DNA of 62,612 nucleotides from Pseudomonadota bacterium (lineage in GTDB: Bacteria; Pseudomonadota; Alphaproteobacteria; UBA828), in contig JAQBTG010000019.1 of the NCBI GenBank assembly GCA_027624955.1, forward strand, positions 1 through 62,612, written 5' to 3'. Every line of letters starts with the position of its first letter. The first letter of the stretch is position 1. Both the position numbers and the translations under genes were made by a program. Positions 46,268 through 55,321 of this stretch are shown here, piece after piece. The notes under the pieces were generated by a model, which saw only the letters and a program-made list of their open reading frames with translations, was not told where the DNA came from and ran no database searches.

Positions 46268-46376
46268 ATGCCCCCTCCATTGTCCCGTGAGAACACAGTA
46301 TAGCCGTGCGCGGTGGCTATGAAAAAACGCTGCCGTGGCGCATCATTGGAATTGGTTAGCGCGACGGGAAAACGAT

Positions 46377-47852
46377 ATGAGCCAGATGCCGCCCCAACAT
46401 GTGATGGACGAAGCCGAGGCGTTTAGCGACGCCGAGGCAGCGGTGGTGCGGCTCGCGGCGATTTACGCCAAAGGCCACGATCTATTGGGCGAACATTTCG
46501 AGCGTTTCGCCGGCGACGCCGAGAATTTAGAGAAAGCCAATGCGCGCTACCCGGCGGTTTGGATCGAGGTAGCGCCGGGCCGCGACCGCGCACGCAGCGG
46601 CCTGGCCTATGGCGCGGTGGCGGAAGCCGGCCCCTATAGTGCCGTTCTTACCAATCCGGAGCTGTTCCGCAGCTATTACCTCGAACAGCTGCAATTGTTG
46701 CTCGACAATCATGGCGGGCCGCTTTGGGTCGGCATTTCACGGCGCCAGATACCCTTGACCTTTGCGTTGGAGACATTGACCGCCGATTTGCGTCAAGATC
46801 AGGTGGCCGATCTGTCGCGCTGCTTTCACATGCCCGATCTGGCCGAAATCGACGACAATATTGCCAATGGCACCTACCGCCACAAGGCCGGCACAGCCAA
46901 ACCCTTGTCGCTTTTCAGCGCCGAGCGTGTGGATTATTCACTGTCTCGTCTGCGCCACTATAGCGGCACTTCGCCCGGGCATTTTCAGCGCTTCGTTCTG
47001 TTCACCAACTATCAACGGTACGTCGACGAATTCGTTGAGTTTGGTATGCGTGAAATCGAGAGCGGCACGACGTTTCGCGCCTTTGTCGAGCCCGGCAACA
47101 CAGTGCATGTCAATCCGCGCCTGAGCGATATGCCATCTTCCGGCGAGCGCGCAGAGAAGCCGCCACAAATGCCAGCCCATCATCTGGTGAAGGACGATCA
47201 CATGGGGGTGACGCTGGTCAATATCGGCGTCGGCCCGTCAAATGCCAAGACCATCACCGACCATGTCGCGGTGCTGCGCCCGCATTGCTGGTTGATGGTC
47301 GGCCATTGCGGCGGCTTGCGCCGCACTCAGCGCCTCGGCGATTACGTTCTCGCCCATGCCTATGCCCGCCTTGACCATGTGCTCGATCATGATCTGCCGC
47401 TCGAAGTGCCGATTCCGGCGATTGCCGAAGTGCAGTTGGCGTTGACCGCCGCGGTCAGCAAAGTCACCCAACAGGACGGCCAGGAATTGAAGCAACATTT
47501 GAGAACCGGCACCGTGGTCTCGACCGATGATCGCGACTGGGAGCTTCGATATGATGCGCTTTCCACCTTCTTCAATCAATCGCGCGCCATCGCGGTGGAC
47601 ATGGAATCAGCAACCATCTCGGCCAACGGCTTTCGCCTGCGCGTGCCTTACGGCACCTTGCTCTGCGTCTCGGACAAGCCGCTGCACGGCGAGATCAAGC
47701 TGCCCGGCATGGCCAATGCCTTTTATGCCGAACGCGTTAGTCAGCATCTTCGCATTTGCCTGGAGGCGGTCGACATGATGCGCGAGGGTGTTGGCCATCA
47801 GGCGCTGCATTCGCGGAAACTTCGTAGCTTCGACGAACCTCCCTTCCGCTGA
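46377..47852 (+). CDS. amn: AMP nucleosidase
   Basis: 491 residues with both expected domains: the N-terminal Amn-specific domain (about 20-180) and a C-terminal nucleoside-phosphorylase-like domain with NIGVGPSNAKTITDHV (about 275), WLMVGHCGGLR (about 308) and the purine-site Glu in AVDMESATISANGFRL (about 405). It splits AMP into adenine and ribose 5-phosphate, controlling adenylate levels. The start at 46377 is preferred because upstream in-frame residues from 46335 are not family-like. It is followed after 17 bases by the HyuB-like gene. Confidence 0.9.
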   Translation: MSQMPPQHVMDEAEAFSDAEAAVVRLAAIYAKGHDLLGEHFERFAGDAENLEKANARYPAVWIEVAPGRDRARSGLAYGAVAEAGPYSAVLTNPELFRSYYLEQLQLLLDNHGGPLWVGISRRQIPLTFALETLTADLRQDQVADLSRCFHMPDLAEIDDNIANGTYRHKAGTAKPLSLFSAERVDYSLSRLRHYSGTSPGHFQRFVLFTNYQRYVDEFVEFGMREIESGTTFRAFVEPGNTVHVNPRLSDMPSSGERAEKPPQMPAHHLVKDDHMGVTLVNIGVGPSNAKTITDHVAVLRPHCWLMVGHCGGLRRTQRLGDYVLAHAYARLDHVLDHDLPLEVPIPAIAEVQLALTAAVSKVTQQDGQELKQHLRTGTVVSTDDRDWELRYDALSTFFNQSRAIAVDMESATISANGFRLRVPYGTLLCVSDKPLHGEIKLPGMANAFYAERVSQHLRICLEAVDMMREGVGHQALHSRKLRSFDEPPFR

Positions 47853-47869
47853 ACGAAACGGAACCCGCT

Positions 47870-49570
47870 ATGGACATGGTCACCATGAACATCATCGATT
47901 CTACGCTGGTCTCGATTTGCCGCGAGATGGGCCTGACGATGATGAAGACCGCCTATTCGACGATCTTCAACGAGGGCATGGATTTCACCTGCGGCCTCGG
48001 CAACACCCAGGGCGAGATGATCGGCGTCGCCGAATTCAACCCTTCGCAAATAGGCGGCATGCCGCTGGTGCTCAAAACAACGGCGGAGGAGATCCCGCAT
48101 GAGAGCATTCAGGAAGGCGATGTGATCGTCACCAACGATCCTTACCGGGGCGGCATGCACACCCCCGAGCACAGCTTCATCAAGCCGGTTTTCGTGGATG
48201 GCGTGCTGTACGGCTACGCCGTGGCGATCGGCCATGTTGCTGAGGTCGGCGGTATGGTGCCGGGCGGCTTCGCCGGTGAGGCGACGGAAATCTTTCATGA
48301 GGGTTTGCGTGTGCCACCGGTGAAGATCAAGAAAGCCGGCAAGGATGTCGACGAGGTGTGGAAGCTGATGCTCGCCAATGTGCGCACGCCGCGCAACAAT
48401 TACGGCGATTACCGCGCCATGATTAGCGCCGTCGATGTCGGCGCGGCGCGCCTTCAGGCGGTGATCGAGAAATATGGGGCGGAAATTTTTACCGGCACCG
48501 TCAACGATCTGATGGATTATTCCGAGACCCGCATGCGGGCCGAGATCGGTGAAATTCGCGACGGCAAATACAGCTTCGAAGACTATATGGAAGATGACGG
48601 CATCGAGGCCAAGCCCTACAAGATTCATGTCGATGTGCATGTGCAGGGCGAGGAAGTGGTGGTCGATTACAGCGGCTCCGATCACCAAGCGAAAGGCCCG
48701 ATCAATGCCGTGCTTTCGGTCGCCTGGTCGTCGGCCTACAACGCCATCCTGCATCTCACCGACGCGTCGATTCCGAAAAATTCCGGATGCTTTCGGCCGA
48801 TCAAGATCGTGGCGCCGGGCGGCTCTTTGCTGAATTGCGATTATCCCGCAACCTGCGTCGGCGGCAATACCGAAACCCATATCCGTATCGCCTACACCAT
48901 CATTGGCGCGATGGCCCAATGCGTGCCCGAGCGCGCCTTTGCCACCGACGCCGGAACGCACAGCAATTTTCTCTTTGGTGCGCATGATGCACGGAGCGAT
49001 GAATATGTCGTGTGCTACGACTTCACCTGCGCCGCCTGGGGCGGGCGGCCGTTCGCCGATGGCAACGAGGCGGTCAATTGCATCAACGGCAATTCACGCA
49101 TGGTGCCAATTGAGGTTTTTGAGGTGCGCTATCCCTGGCTGATCGAGGAGTTCAGACTGGAGCCGGATAGCGCCGGGCCAGGGCGCTTCCGGGGCGCCCA
49201 CTCGGTGTCAAAAACATTTCGCGCCGTCGGTACGGAGATTACGGTGAGCTCGGTTTCTGACCGCCACACCATCCAACCCTGGGGCCTGTTGGGCGGCGGG
49301 CCGGGGGCGACAGGCGGGCTGGCTTACCAGGATGCCGACGGCGGCGAATGGCAAACCTTCACCGAAGCCTTCGGCAAGATATCGCCGAGCAAATTTTCCA
49401 ACGCGAAGATCGCGCCGGGCGCGCGCGTGCGTCTCACGGCGCCCGGCGCCGGCGGTTATGGTCCGCCAAAAGAACGCGCACCTGAAATGATCGCGGAGGA
49501 TTTGCGCGAAGGCTGGATCACGCCCGAATGTGCGCTGCGCGATTATGGCTATGTCGATGACAAACCGTGA
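47870..49570 (+). CDS. hyuB: Hydantoinase B/oxoprolinase (HyuB) family protein
   Basis: 566 residues, full-length HyuB/N-methylhydantoinase beta: MKTAYSTIFNEGMDFTCGL near the N-terminus, NDPYRGGMHTPEHSF (about 86), GHVAEVGGMVPGG and a C-terminal region PGAGGYGPPKERAPE. With HyuA it makes ATP-dependent hydantoinases, oxoprolinases or acetone/acetophenone carboxylases. No HyuA gene is beside it; the AMP nucleosidase and an HpaI-type aldolase are its neighbours, the latter overlapping its stop. Function without HyuA is unclear. Confidence 0.87.
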   Translation: MDMVTMNIIDSTLVSICREMGLTMMKTAYSTIFNEGMDFTCGLGNTQGEMIGVAEFNPSQIGGMPLVLKTTAEEIPHESIQEGDVIVTNDPYRGGMHTPEHSFIKPVFVDGVLYGYAVAIGHVAEVGGMVPGGFAGEATEIFHEGLRVPPVKIKKAGKDVDEVWKLMLANVRTPRNNYGDYRAMISAVDVGAARLQAVIEKYGAEIFTGTVNDLMDYSETRMRAEIGEIRDGKYSFEDYMEDDGIEAKPYKIHVDVHVQGEEVVVDYSGSDHQAKGPINAVLSVAWSSAYNAILHLTDASIPKNSGCFRPIKIVAPGGSLLNCDYPATCVGGNTETHIRIAYTIIGAMAQCVPERAFATDAGTHSNFLFGAHDARSDEYVVCYDFTCAAWGGRPFADGNEAVNCINGNSRMVPIEVFEVRYPWLIEEFRLEPDSAGPGRFRGAHSVSKTFRAVGTEITVSSVSDRHTIQPWGLLGGGPGATGGLAYQDADGGEWQTFTEAFGKISPSKFSNAKIAPGARVRLTAPGAGGYGPPKERAPEMIAEDLREGWITPECALRDYGYVDDKP

Positions 49571-50358
49571 CAGCGACAATGCGCAACATGGTGGCAACGC
49601 AGCGCTTGAAGCTCGGCACCTTCGTGGTCGAATTCAACAGCCCCGGCATGGGCCATATTCTCAAGGCGGCGGGCTGTGAATTCGCCATCATCGACATGGA
49701 GCATAGCGGCTTCGACTATGACAGCCTGAAGCGCATGCTGCGCTATTACCAGGCCGCCGGCGTGCCGGCTATCGTCAGCACGGCGGTCGGCGATTATGAC
49801 GTGATCGCGCGCGCCTGCGATATGGGCGCCGACGCGATCCAGCCGGCCAAGGTGGGCTCGGCGGAGGAAGCGCGCGAGATGTTGAGCCATATGCGCTATC
49901 CGCCACAGGGCCATCGGGGGGTGGCGCTCGGCATCGCGCATGACCGCTATCAACCTGGCGATACGGCGAAGAAACTCCAGCGCGCCAACCGCGAGACGGT
50001 GTTTTTCCCCAAGATCGAAACGCGCCAGGGCATCGAGAACATCGACGCCATCGCGGCGCTTGGCGGTGTTGCCGGCATCTGGATTGGGCATTTTGATTTG
50101 AGCGTCGATATGGGCATCCCGGCGCAATTCGATCATCCAGAATTTACTGCCGCGATGAGGCGCGCGGCGCGCGCCTGCCGCAAGCATGATATCTCGCTCG
50201 GGCGGATCGCCGAAAATGTGGAAACCGGTGTTGCCCTCAATCGGATGGGTTTCGACTTCCTGTGCTATTCAGGCGATATCTGGCTGTTGCGTGATGCCCT
50301 CAAAGCCGGCCTGGATGCGCTCCGCGCCGAATGCCGCAAAGTGAAGAGGCGCGATTAA
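49567..50358 (+). CDS. HpcH/HpaI aldolase family protein
   Basis: 263 residues in a TIM barrel of class II (metal-dependent) pyruvate aldolases. Motifs are FAIIDMEHSGFDYDSLK (about 38), VFFPKIETRQGIENI (metal Glu, about 150) and IWIGHFDLSVDMG (metal Asp, about 178). The family splits 4-hydroxy-2-oxo acids to pyruvate or glyoxylate plus an aldehyde. The GTG start at 49567 overlaps the TGA of hyuB (GTGA), so translation is probably coupled; ATG 49579 is an alternative. The link to HyuB suggests catabolism of an amide or lactam into a hydroxy-oxo acid. Confidence 0.85.
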   Translation: MTATMRNMVATQRLKLGTFVVEFNSPGMGHILKAAGCEFAIIDMEHSGFDYDSLKRMLRYYQAAGVPAIVSTAVGDYDVIARACDMGADAIQPAKVGSAEEAREMLSHMRYPPQGHRGVALGIAHDRYQPGDTAKKLQRANRETVFFPKIETRQGIENIDAIAALGGVAGIWIGHFDLSVDMGIPAQFDHPEFTAAMRRAARACRKHDISLGRIAENVETGVALNRMGFDFLCYSGDIWLLRDALKAGLDALRAECRKVKRRD

Positions 50359-50448
50359 GCCATTAACGCGCCAAACCAGGCTGCATGTTACGTTCTGGCA
50401 AGCGGGACTGCGCGCCAGAGCTAATACGGGGTAGCCCCGAGCCAAGGA

Positions 50449-50511
50449 CGCGGAGGCGTCCGCCCGGCGCTTGCGGGTGCGATAATAATGTCGCGGAGGC
50501 GTCCGCCCGGC
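50449..50511. repeat. Pair of direct 20-base repeats
   Basis: The sequence CGCGGAGGCGTCCGCCCGGC is found at 50449-50468 and again at 50492-50511, 43 bases apart, in the gap between two convergent genes. The first copy extends to a perfect 6-base hairpin (GGACGC, loop GGAG, GCGTCC). It may be a REP-like dispersed element or a bidirectional transcription stop. A genome-wide search would tell which. Confidence 0.6.
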
Positions 50512-50527
50512 ATCTGAGGGCGCTTCT

Positions 50528-51538
50528 TCAAACAAGCCTGATCAGCAGCTTGCCATTGTTTTCGCCGGCATAGAGGCGGGCGATGGCGCCGGGCGCTTCG
50601 TGCAGCCCGTCGAGAATATGTTCGCGGTAGGTGAGCTTGCCCGCGGCCAGCCAATCGCTGAGTTGGGCGCGCGCTTCGTCGTAACGCGCGGCGTAATCGA
50701 ATAAAATGAACCCCTCGATGCGTGCCCGCTTGACCAGCAGATGGCGTTCGATGCGTGGGCCGTCCGGCCATGGCTCCCAACTAGCCTGAGACGCGGTGCC
50801 GCAGACGACGCAGCGCGCGCGAATATTGAGATGGCGGTAAACCGCATCCGAGATGGCCCCGGCAGTATTGTCGAAATAAACATCGACGCCATCCGGGCAG
50901 GCCGCGGCCAGCGCTTGGTCAAGATCGCCGGCGCGGTAGTCGATGGCGGCGTCGTAACCGAATTCGCCCAAACATTGCTGAACCTTCTCGCCGCTACCAG
51001 TAAGGCCGACGGTGCGGCAGCCCTTGATCTTGGCGATCTGGCCGACTGCACTGCCGACCGAGCCTGCCGCCGTGGAGACGACAACCGTCTCTCCTGCCTG
51101 GGGCGCGCCAATATCGAGAAGGGCGAAATAGGCGGTGATGCCGTTCACGCCAAGAATACCGAGGCTGGCGGACAGTGGGCCTTGCGCCATGTCGTGGCGG
51201 AACACAACATTGCTGCCATCCGAGACCGCATAGTCGCGCCAGCCAAACATGCCGCAGACCAGATCTCCCGGTGCGTACGCCGGGTGGTTGGAACTGATCA
51301 CTTCACCGGCAGCGAAAGAGCGCATGACGTCGCCAATGGCGACCGGCTCGGAATAGTTTGCTGCCGCATTGACCCAGCCGCGCATCGCCGGGTCGACTGA
51401 CAAGAAACGGTTGCGGATGAGAATTTCGCCGTCGCCGGCCTCTGGCATGGCCGTCTCGCGCAGCTCAAAATGCTGTGCCTCGGGAATTCCTTCTGGCCGT
51501 TCGACCAGAACCACCGCTCTATTGCGCATTTCGGGCAT
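50528..51538 (-). CDS. NADP-dependent oxidoreductase (MDR superfamily, curcumin-reductase-like)
   Basis: 336 residues of the quinone-oxidoreductase/leukotriene B4 dehydrogenase type. N-terminal GroES-like part has FELRETAMPEAGDGEIL; the Rossmann fold carries VVSTAAGSVGSAVGQIAKIK (about 150). FDNTAGAIS and the C-terminal HILDGLHEAPGAI (about 310) match the NADPH-dependent double-bond reductases such as E. coli CurA. No zinc ligands. It starts MPEMRNRAVVL, 13 bases after the upstream methyltransferase stop. Confidence 0.88.
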   Translation of the reverse strand: MPEMRNRAVVLVERPEGIPEAQHFELRETAMPEAGDGEILIRNRFLSVDPAMRGWVNAAANYSEPVAIGDVMRSFAAGEVISSNHPAYAPGDLVCGMFGWRDYAVSDGSNVVFRHDMAQGPLSASLGILGVNGITAYFALLDIGAPQAGETVVVSTAAGSVGSAVGQIAKIKGCRTVGLTGSGEKVQQCLGEFGYDAAIDYRAGDLDQALAAACPDGVDVYFDNTAGAISDAVYRHLNIRARCVVCGTASQASWEPWPDGPRIERHLLVKRARIEGFILFDYAARYDEARAQLSDWLAAGKLTYREHILDGLHEAPGAIARLYAGENNGKLLIRLV

Positions 51539-51551
51539 CGCGTCTTTGCGT

Positions 51552-52250
51552 CTAGTTGCGGCCGCGCACGCCACGGTGAAAATTGATCAGCATCGGCTGC
51601 TCGAACACATAACCATCAGCGGTTTTGCCGGCCTCGAAGTTATTCCGCACGTCGTCCTGCTCGATCAACTCGCGCGCGATCGGGTTGTAGGAGAGCGAGG
51701 AGAATTTGGTCACCATGGCGTCGAAACTCTCATGCCGGGGGCGCTGCATATAAACATAGCGCGCGGTTTCTTCGAAATTTGGGCGGGCGCTCCTGCCCAG
51801 GGCTTGCTGGGCCAGGGTGCGCACCTCGAATTCGTCGTTAAAGGGCCGCATCATGGTGAAATGGCTGCCCTCCATACCGGGCTCGGCGACATAGAGAAAG
51901 CCGTCCGGCTTGAGGACGCGCGTCGCCTCAATCAGGGCGGCGCCCATCAAATCGCGCGGCACGTGATGCAGCGAGCGGAAAAACAACACGCCATCCATGC
52001 TGGCGTCCTCGGCGGGCAACGCCTCGGCGCCGGCTTCGACGAAGGTGACGCCCGGCACGGCCGGCGCGGCGCGGTTTTTCTCGGCCTGCAACTTGTCCGG
52101 TTCGACTGCCAGCACTCGTGCGCCGAGTTCGGCCAAGCGGCGCGCTGTATCGCCGGCGGCGCAGCCGGCTTCGATCAGGCTCAATCCGGAGATATTTACA
52201 ACCCGTTGCAGGGCTTCTAAATCGCTTAGGTCGCCAAGTTCCGTTCGCAT
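51552..52250 (-). CDS. Class I SAM-dependent methyltransferase
   Basis: 232 residues with the SAM fold: motif I LIEAGCAAGDTARRLAELG (about 26), VLAVEPDKLQ acidic turn, GVTFVEAGAEALPAEDAS (motif II/III, about 75) and FFRSLHHVP (about 93). UbiE/COQ5-like small-molecule methyltransferase of unknown target. It is upstream of the oxidoreductase gene on the same strand with a 13-base gap, so the two may be one operon. Confidence 0.83.
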   Translation of the reverse strand: MRTELGDLSDLEALQRVVNISGLSLIEAGCAAGDTARRLAELGARVLAVEPDKLQAEKNRAAPAVPGVTFVEAGAEALPAEDASMDGVLFFRSLHHVPRDLMGAALIEATRVLKPDGFLYVAEPGMEGSHFTMMRPFNDEFEVRTLAQQALGRSARPNFEETARYVYMQRPRHESFDAMVTKFSSLSYNPIARELIEQDDVRNNFEAGKTADGYVFEQPMLINFHRGVRGRN

Positions 52251-52379
52251 GTCGGTCCCGCAAATAATGTTAAGGGCGAGCGGGCAGGATTAGTGCTAGG
52301 CGGCGTAACGTCAACCGGCTTTTTCGCGACACATGGCGGCTTGAATGGTGCACAATGCCGGCCGGGCGGACAGGGCGAA

Positions 52380-53459
52380 ATGGCAGATCAAAGTTCTAAT
52401 CAGCGATCCTTCGGGGATCTATTAAACCGCTATCGATATTTCGGAGTGGCCGTCGCCTTGATCGGCGGCATCGCGCTGGTGTTCGTCATTCTCAAGGACG
52501 TGATATTCCAGGGCGGCGGCGAGACCACGCTTGGCCTCAATTCATTCATTGTCATCAGCGGCGTCGGACTTTTGATCGTGTTCGCCATCGTGGCTGATGC
52601 CCGGGCTAAAAACCGCGCCTTGGAGCAACGCGCAGATAAGCTTGGCGACATGGCGAAGCGCCTGCACATCACCGTTGAGGAACTTAACTCTGCCAACGAG
52701 GAACTCGCGCGCGCCCGCTTACAGGCCGATTTCAGCAGCCAGCAAAAATCACTATTTTTGTCGGATTTGAGCAACGAACTTGATGCGCCGATCAACGCCC
52801 TTTTGAACGGCGTGCTCAACCTGCGCGGAGAGTCGAATTTAAGCGAAACGCAGCGTCAATCCATCGACGATCTTGCGCAGAACTGTAAAAACCTTTCCGC
52901 CATCGTCGGCGACGTGGTGGAGATTGCGCGCATGGACGCGGCGGGTGGCGAATTCGCACCGGCCGATTTCGACTTTGGCGATTTTATCAACAAGCTCCGC
53001 ACTGAAACGGTACGTAAATCCTCTGAACGCGGCATTGGCCTGGAAGTGCAAATTTCGGCGGAGGGATATTGCGTCGTCAATGGCGACGCCGGATTGCTGC
53101 GCGACGTTCTCGAGTTTCTGCTGGCCAATGCGATGAACACGAACGAGAAGGGCTCCGTGCGATTTGCCGTCTCTCGGGCGGATGATGATGTGTATGTTTT
53201 CGAAGTTCGCGACCGTGGCGCGGTCTATTCCGACGTTGAATTGGCCCATATTTTCGAGCCTTTTCACAAGAACGAAGGGGAGCGTATCAAGGGCGCGACT
53301 GGGTTGGGCCTCGCCATTGCCAGCAAGAGGATCGCTGCCATGGGCGGCGATTTGAAAATTACCTCTGAAGTCGGCGAAGGGTGCATATTCAGCTTCGAGA
53401 TTCAGTTTCCCACCAGCGGCGCGGCCAATGTAGCCGCAAATATTTCAGCCAATTCCTAG
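52380..53459 (+). CDS. Membrane sensor histidine kinase-like protein lacking the H-box histidine
   Basis: 359 residues: two N-terminal membrane helices (about 19-39 and 55-74), a coiled coil, a HisKA-like dimerisation domain (about 120-190) and an HATPase domain (about 225-345). The H-box reads LFLSDLSNELDAPINALL: Asn132 (codon AAC at 52773-52775) takes the place of the phosphorylated His of the usual MSHELRTPLN. The N-box LLANAMNTNEKG and G2-box GATGLGLAIA are intact, while the G1-box reads VRDRGAVYSD instead of DTGIGI. It probably binds ATP but cannot autophosphorylate in the normal way. MADQSS is chosen as start; a longer N-terminus from 52293 is not membrane-like. Followed after 9 bases by the hydroxypyruvate-isomerase-like gene. 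Confidence 0.8.
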   Translation: MADQSSNQRSFGDLLNRYRYFGVAVALIGGIALVFVILKDVIFQGGGETTLGLNSFIVISGVGLLIVFAIVADARAKNRALEQRADKLGDMAKRLHITVEELNSANEELARARLQADFSSQQKSLFLSDLSNELDAPINALLNGVLNLRGESNLSETQRQSIDDLAQNCKNLSAIVGDVVEIARMDAAGGEFAPADFDFGDFINKLRTETVRKSSERGIGLEVQISAEGYCVVNGDAGLLRDVLEFLLANAMNTNEKGSVRFAVSRADDDVYVFEVRDRGAVYSDVELAHIFEPFHKNEGERIKGATGLGLAIASKRIAAMGGDLKITSEVGEGCIFSFEIQFPTSGAANVAANISANS

Positions 53460-53468
53460 GGTCGAATC

Positions 53469-54260
53469 ATGCCAAAATTTGCCGCCAATCTAAGTTTTCT
53501 GTTTCAGGACATCGATTTTTTTGAGCGCTTTGCTGCCGCTGCCGAATGCGGCTTTCAGGCGGTGGAATATCTCTTTCCTTACGAATACTCGACCGATCAA
53601 CTGAAACAGACGTTGGCGAAGCATGGTCTGGTTCAGGCGCTATTTAATTTGCCGCCCGGTGATTGGGACGCCGGCGAGCGTGGTTTGGCCGCGCTGCCGG
53701 GGCGCGAGGCAGAATTCCGCGCGGCGGTCGAATTGGCCGGCGAATATGCCGAAGCGCTGGCCTGCAACCAGGTCCATGTGATGGCGGGTCTCGTGCCAGA
53801 GGGCGCCGAGCGGGCACCCTATGAAGAATGCTATATAGCCAATCTTAGTCATGCGGCGGATTATTTCGCCGCGCGCGGCGTGCGCGCTCTGATCGAGCCG
53901 CTCAACAGTATCGACATGCCGGGCTATTTGTTGAACGGCTCAAAACAGGCGCGGCGCGTGATCGAGGCGGTTGGCAGCGACAACCTCTATCTGCAATATG
54001 ACGTCTATCATTTGCAGATCATGGAAGGGAACCTCGCCCACAGCTTTGAGCGCGACCTCGATATCACCAGCCATGTTCAGATCGCCGGCGTGCCGGGACG
54101 CCATGAGCCGGTGGTTGGCGAAATAAACTATCCCTATCTGTTCGCGCTCTTCGACCGGCTCGGCTATGACGGTTGGGTCGGATGCGAGTACCGGCCCGAG
54201 GGCGAAACCCGCGCCGGTCTCGGCTGGGCCAAGGACTACGGCATCGGCAAGAGCCGCTAG
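53469..54260 (+). CDS. hyi: Hydroxypyruvate isomerase-like (Hyi/OtnI) TIM-barrel enzyme
   Basis: 263 residues of the xylose-isomerase-like TIM-barrel family. The N-terminus PKFAANLSFLFQDIDFFERF is diagnostic of Hyi; metal Glu residues are in LIEPLNSIDMPGYLL (about 143) and VGCEYRPEGET (about 238), with QYDVYHLQIMEGN (about 180) between. Family members interconvert hydroxypyruvate and tartronate semialdehyde, or 2-oxo-tetronates (OtnI). The nearby DenD-like gene makes the tetronate reaction a good candidate. Confidence 0.86.
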   Translation: MPKFAANLSFLFQDIDFFERFAAAAECGFQAVEYLFPYEYSTDQLKQTLAKHGLVQALFNLPPGDWDAGERGLAALPGREAEFRAAVELAGEYAEALACNQVHVMAGLVPEGAERAPYEECYIANLSHAADYFAARGVRALIEPLNSIDMPGYLLNGSKQARRVIEAVGSDNLYLQYDVYHLQIMEGNLAHSFERDLDITSHVQIAGVPGRHEPVVGEINYPYLFALFDRLGYDGWVGCEYRPEGETRAGLGWAKDYGIGKSR

Positions 54261-54336
54261 GCGAGTTTCCTTCGTTTGGAGCAAGTTATTTTTACTCAAA
54301 TCGGACGGTTTCGAAGGCACATATCTGGACCCGATT

Positions 54337-54353
54337 CTCCGCTTTGTGCGGAG
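54337..54353 (+). terminator. Short hairpin after the hyi gene
   Basis: CTCCGC and GCGGAG pair across a TTTGT loop, about 75 bases beyond the stop. Six-base stem without a strong T-run. Weak terminator candidate; it separates hyi from the S33 peptidase gene. Confidence 0.25.
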
Positions 54354-54409
54354 CTGATTGGCGCTGACGCATTGGTCTTTCTGTCGCAGCCATTTCGAGA
54401 ACTAAAAAA

Positions 54410-55288
54410 ATGATCGATGAGCGCAAAGCCGACGAAATCAGCAGTGTAGAGGTCGATGGCTACAAGTTGGTCACCTACAGCTTCGGCACTGGCGATGAAG
54501 TTTTATTTTGCCTCAATGGCGGCCCCGGTATGGCGTGCGATTATATTCGGGATTCGCACTCCTGGCTGGCCGATAAGGGTTATCGGGTCGTCTGCTACGA
54601 TCAACTCGGTTGCGGTGAATCGGACAAGCCGGACGATCCAGCGCTATGGACGCTGGAACGCTATGTGCGCGAGGCCGAAACCGTGCGCGCGGCGATGGGT
54701 CTTGGCACCGTTCATCTCTACGGCCATTCCTGGGGCACTTGGTTCGGCATTGAATATGCTCTGACTTATCCGGACAGGTTTAAGTCTCTCATCATCGCCA
54801 ACGGATCGGCCGATATCGCCCACTCGGTCAGCGAACAGATGCGCCTGCGGCGCGTACTCGGCAGCGAGACCGAAGCGATGATGCAGCGCTACGAGGCACG
54901 CGGCATGTTCAACCATCCTGAATATGAGGCGGCGGTGACGCTTCTGAATTACCGTTATGTGTGCTGCCTGGAAATTTGGCCCGACGCGCTCAACCGATCC
55001 ATTCTCGGCTTTAATCCGGCGCCATTCGTTGCGCTCCAGGGCGCCAACGAATTCTGCTACACCGGCGCCATGAAGGATTGGAACCGGATTGCCGATTTGC
55101 ACCGGATCGCGCAGCCGGCACTGATTATGACCGGACGTTACGATGCCGGTGTCGGCCAGCGCATGGCTGACGCGCTGCCACCCGCCGAAGTCCACACCTT
55201 CAAGAACAGCACCCATGTGATCATGTGGGAAGAGCCCGAGGCCTATTTCGCGGCGCTGTTGGAATTTCTCGACGCCAACCGAAACTGA
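54410..55288 (+). CDS. Proline iminopeptidase-like alpha/beta hydrolase (S33)
   Basis: 292 residues, cytoplasmic. HGGPG-like oxyanion motif NGGPGMACDY (about 36), DQLGCGESDKP, nucleophile GHSWGTWFGIEYA (Ser about 105), Asp in MTGRYDAGVGQ (about 245) and His in NSTHVIMWEEP (about 270) form the S33 catalytic set. It would release N-terminal proline or act on an amide/ester. The ATG at 54410 follows AGAACTAAAAAA, an A-rich spacer with a poor SD. Confidence 0.86.
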   Translation: MIDERKADEISSVEVDGYKLVTYSFGTGDEVLFCLNGGPGMACDYIRDSHSWLADKGYRVVCYDQLGCGESDKPDDPALWTLERYVREAETVRAAMGLGTVHLYGHSWGTWFGIEYALTYPDRFKSLIIANGSADIAHSVSEQMRLRRVLGSETEAMMQRYEARGMFNHPEYEAAVTLLNYRYVCCLEIWPDALNRSILGFNPAPFVALQGANEFCYTGAMKDWNRIADLHRIAQPALIMTGRYDAGVGQRMADALPPAEVHTFKNSTHVIMWEEPEAYFAALLEFLDANRN

Positions 55289-55321
55289 CGCAATCGGCGA
55301 AGAACATGCCGCCGCGTGTCT

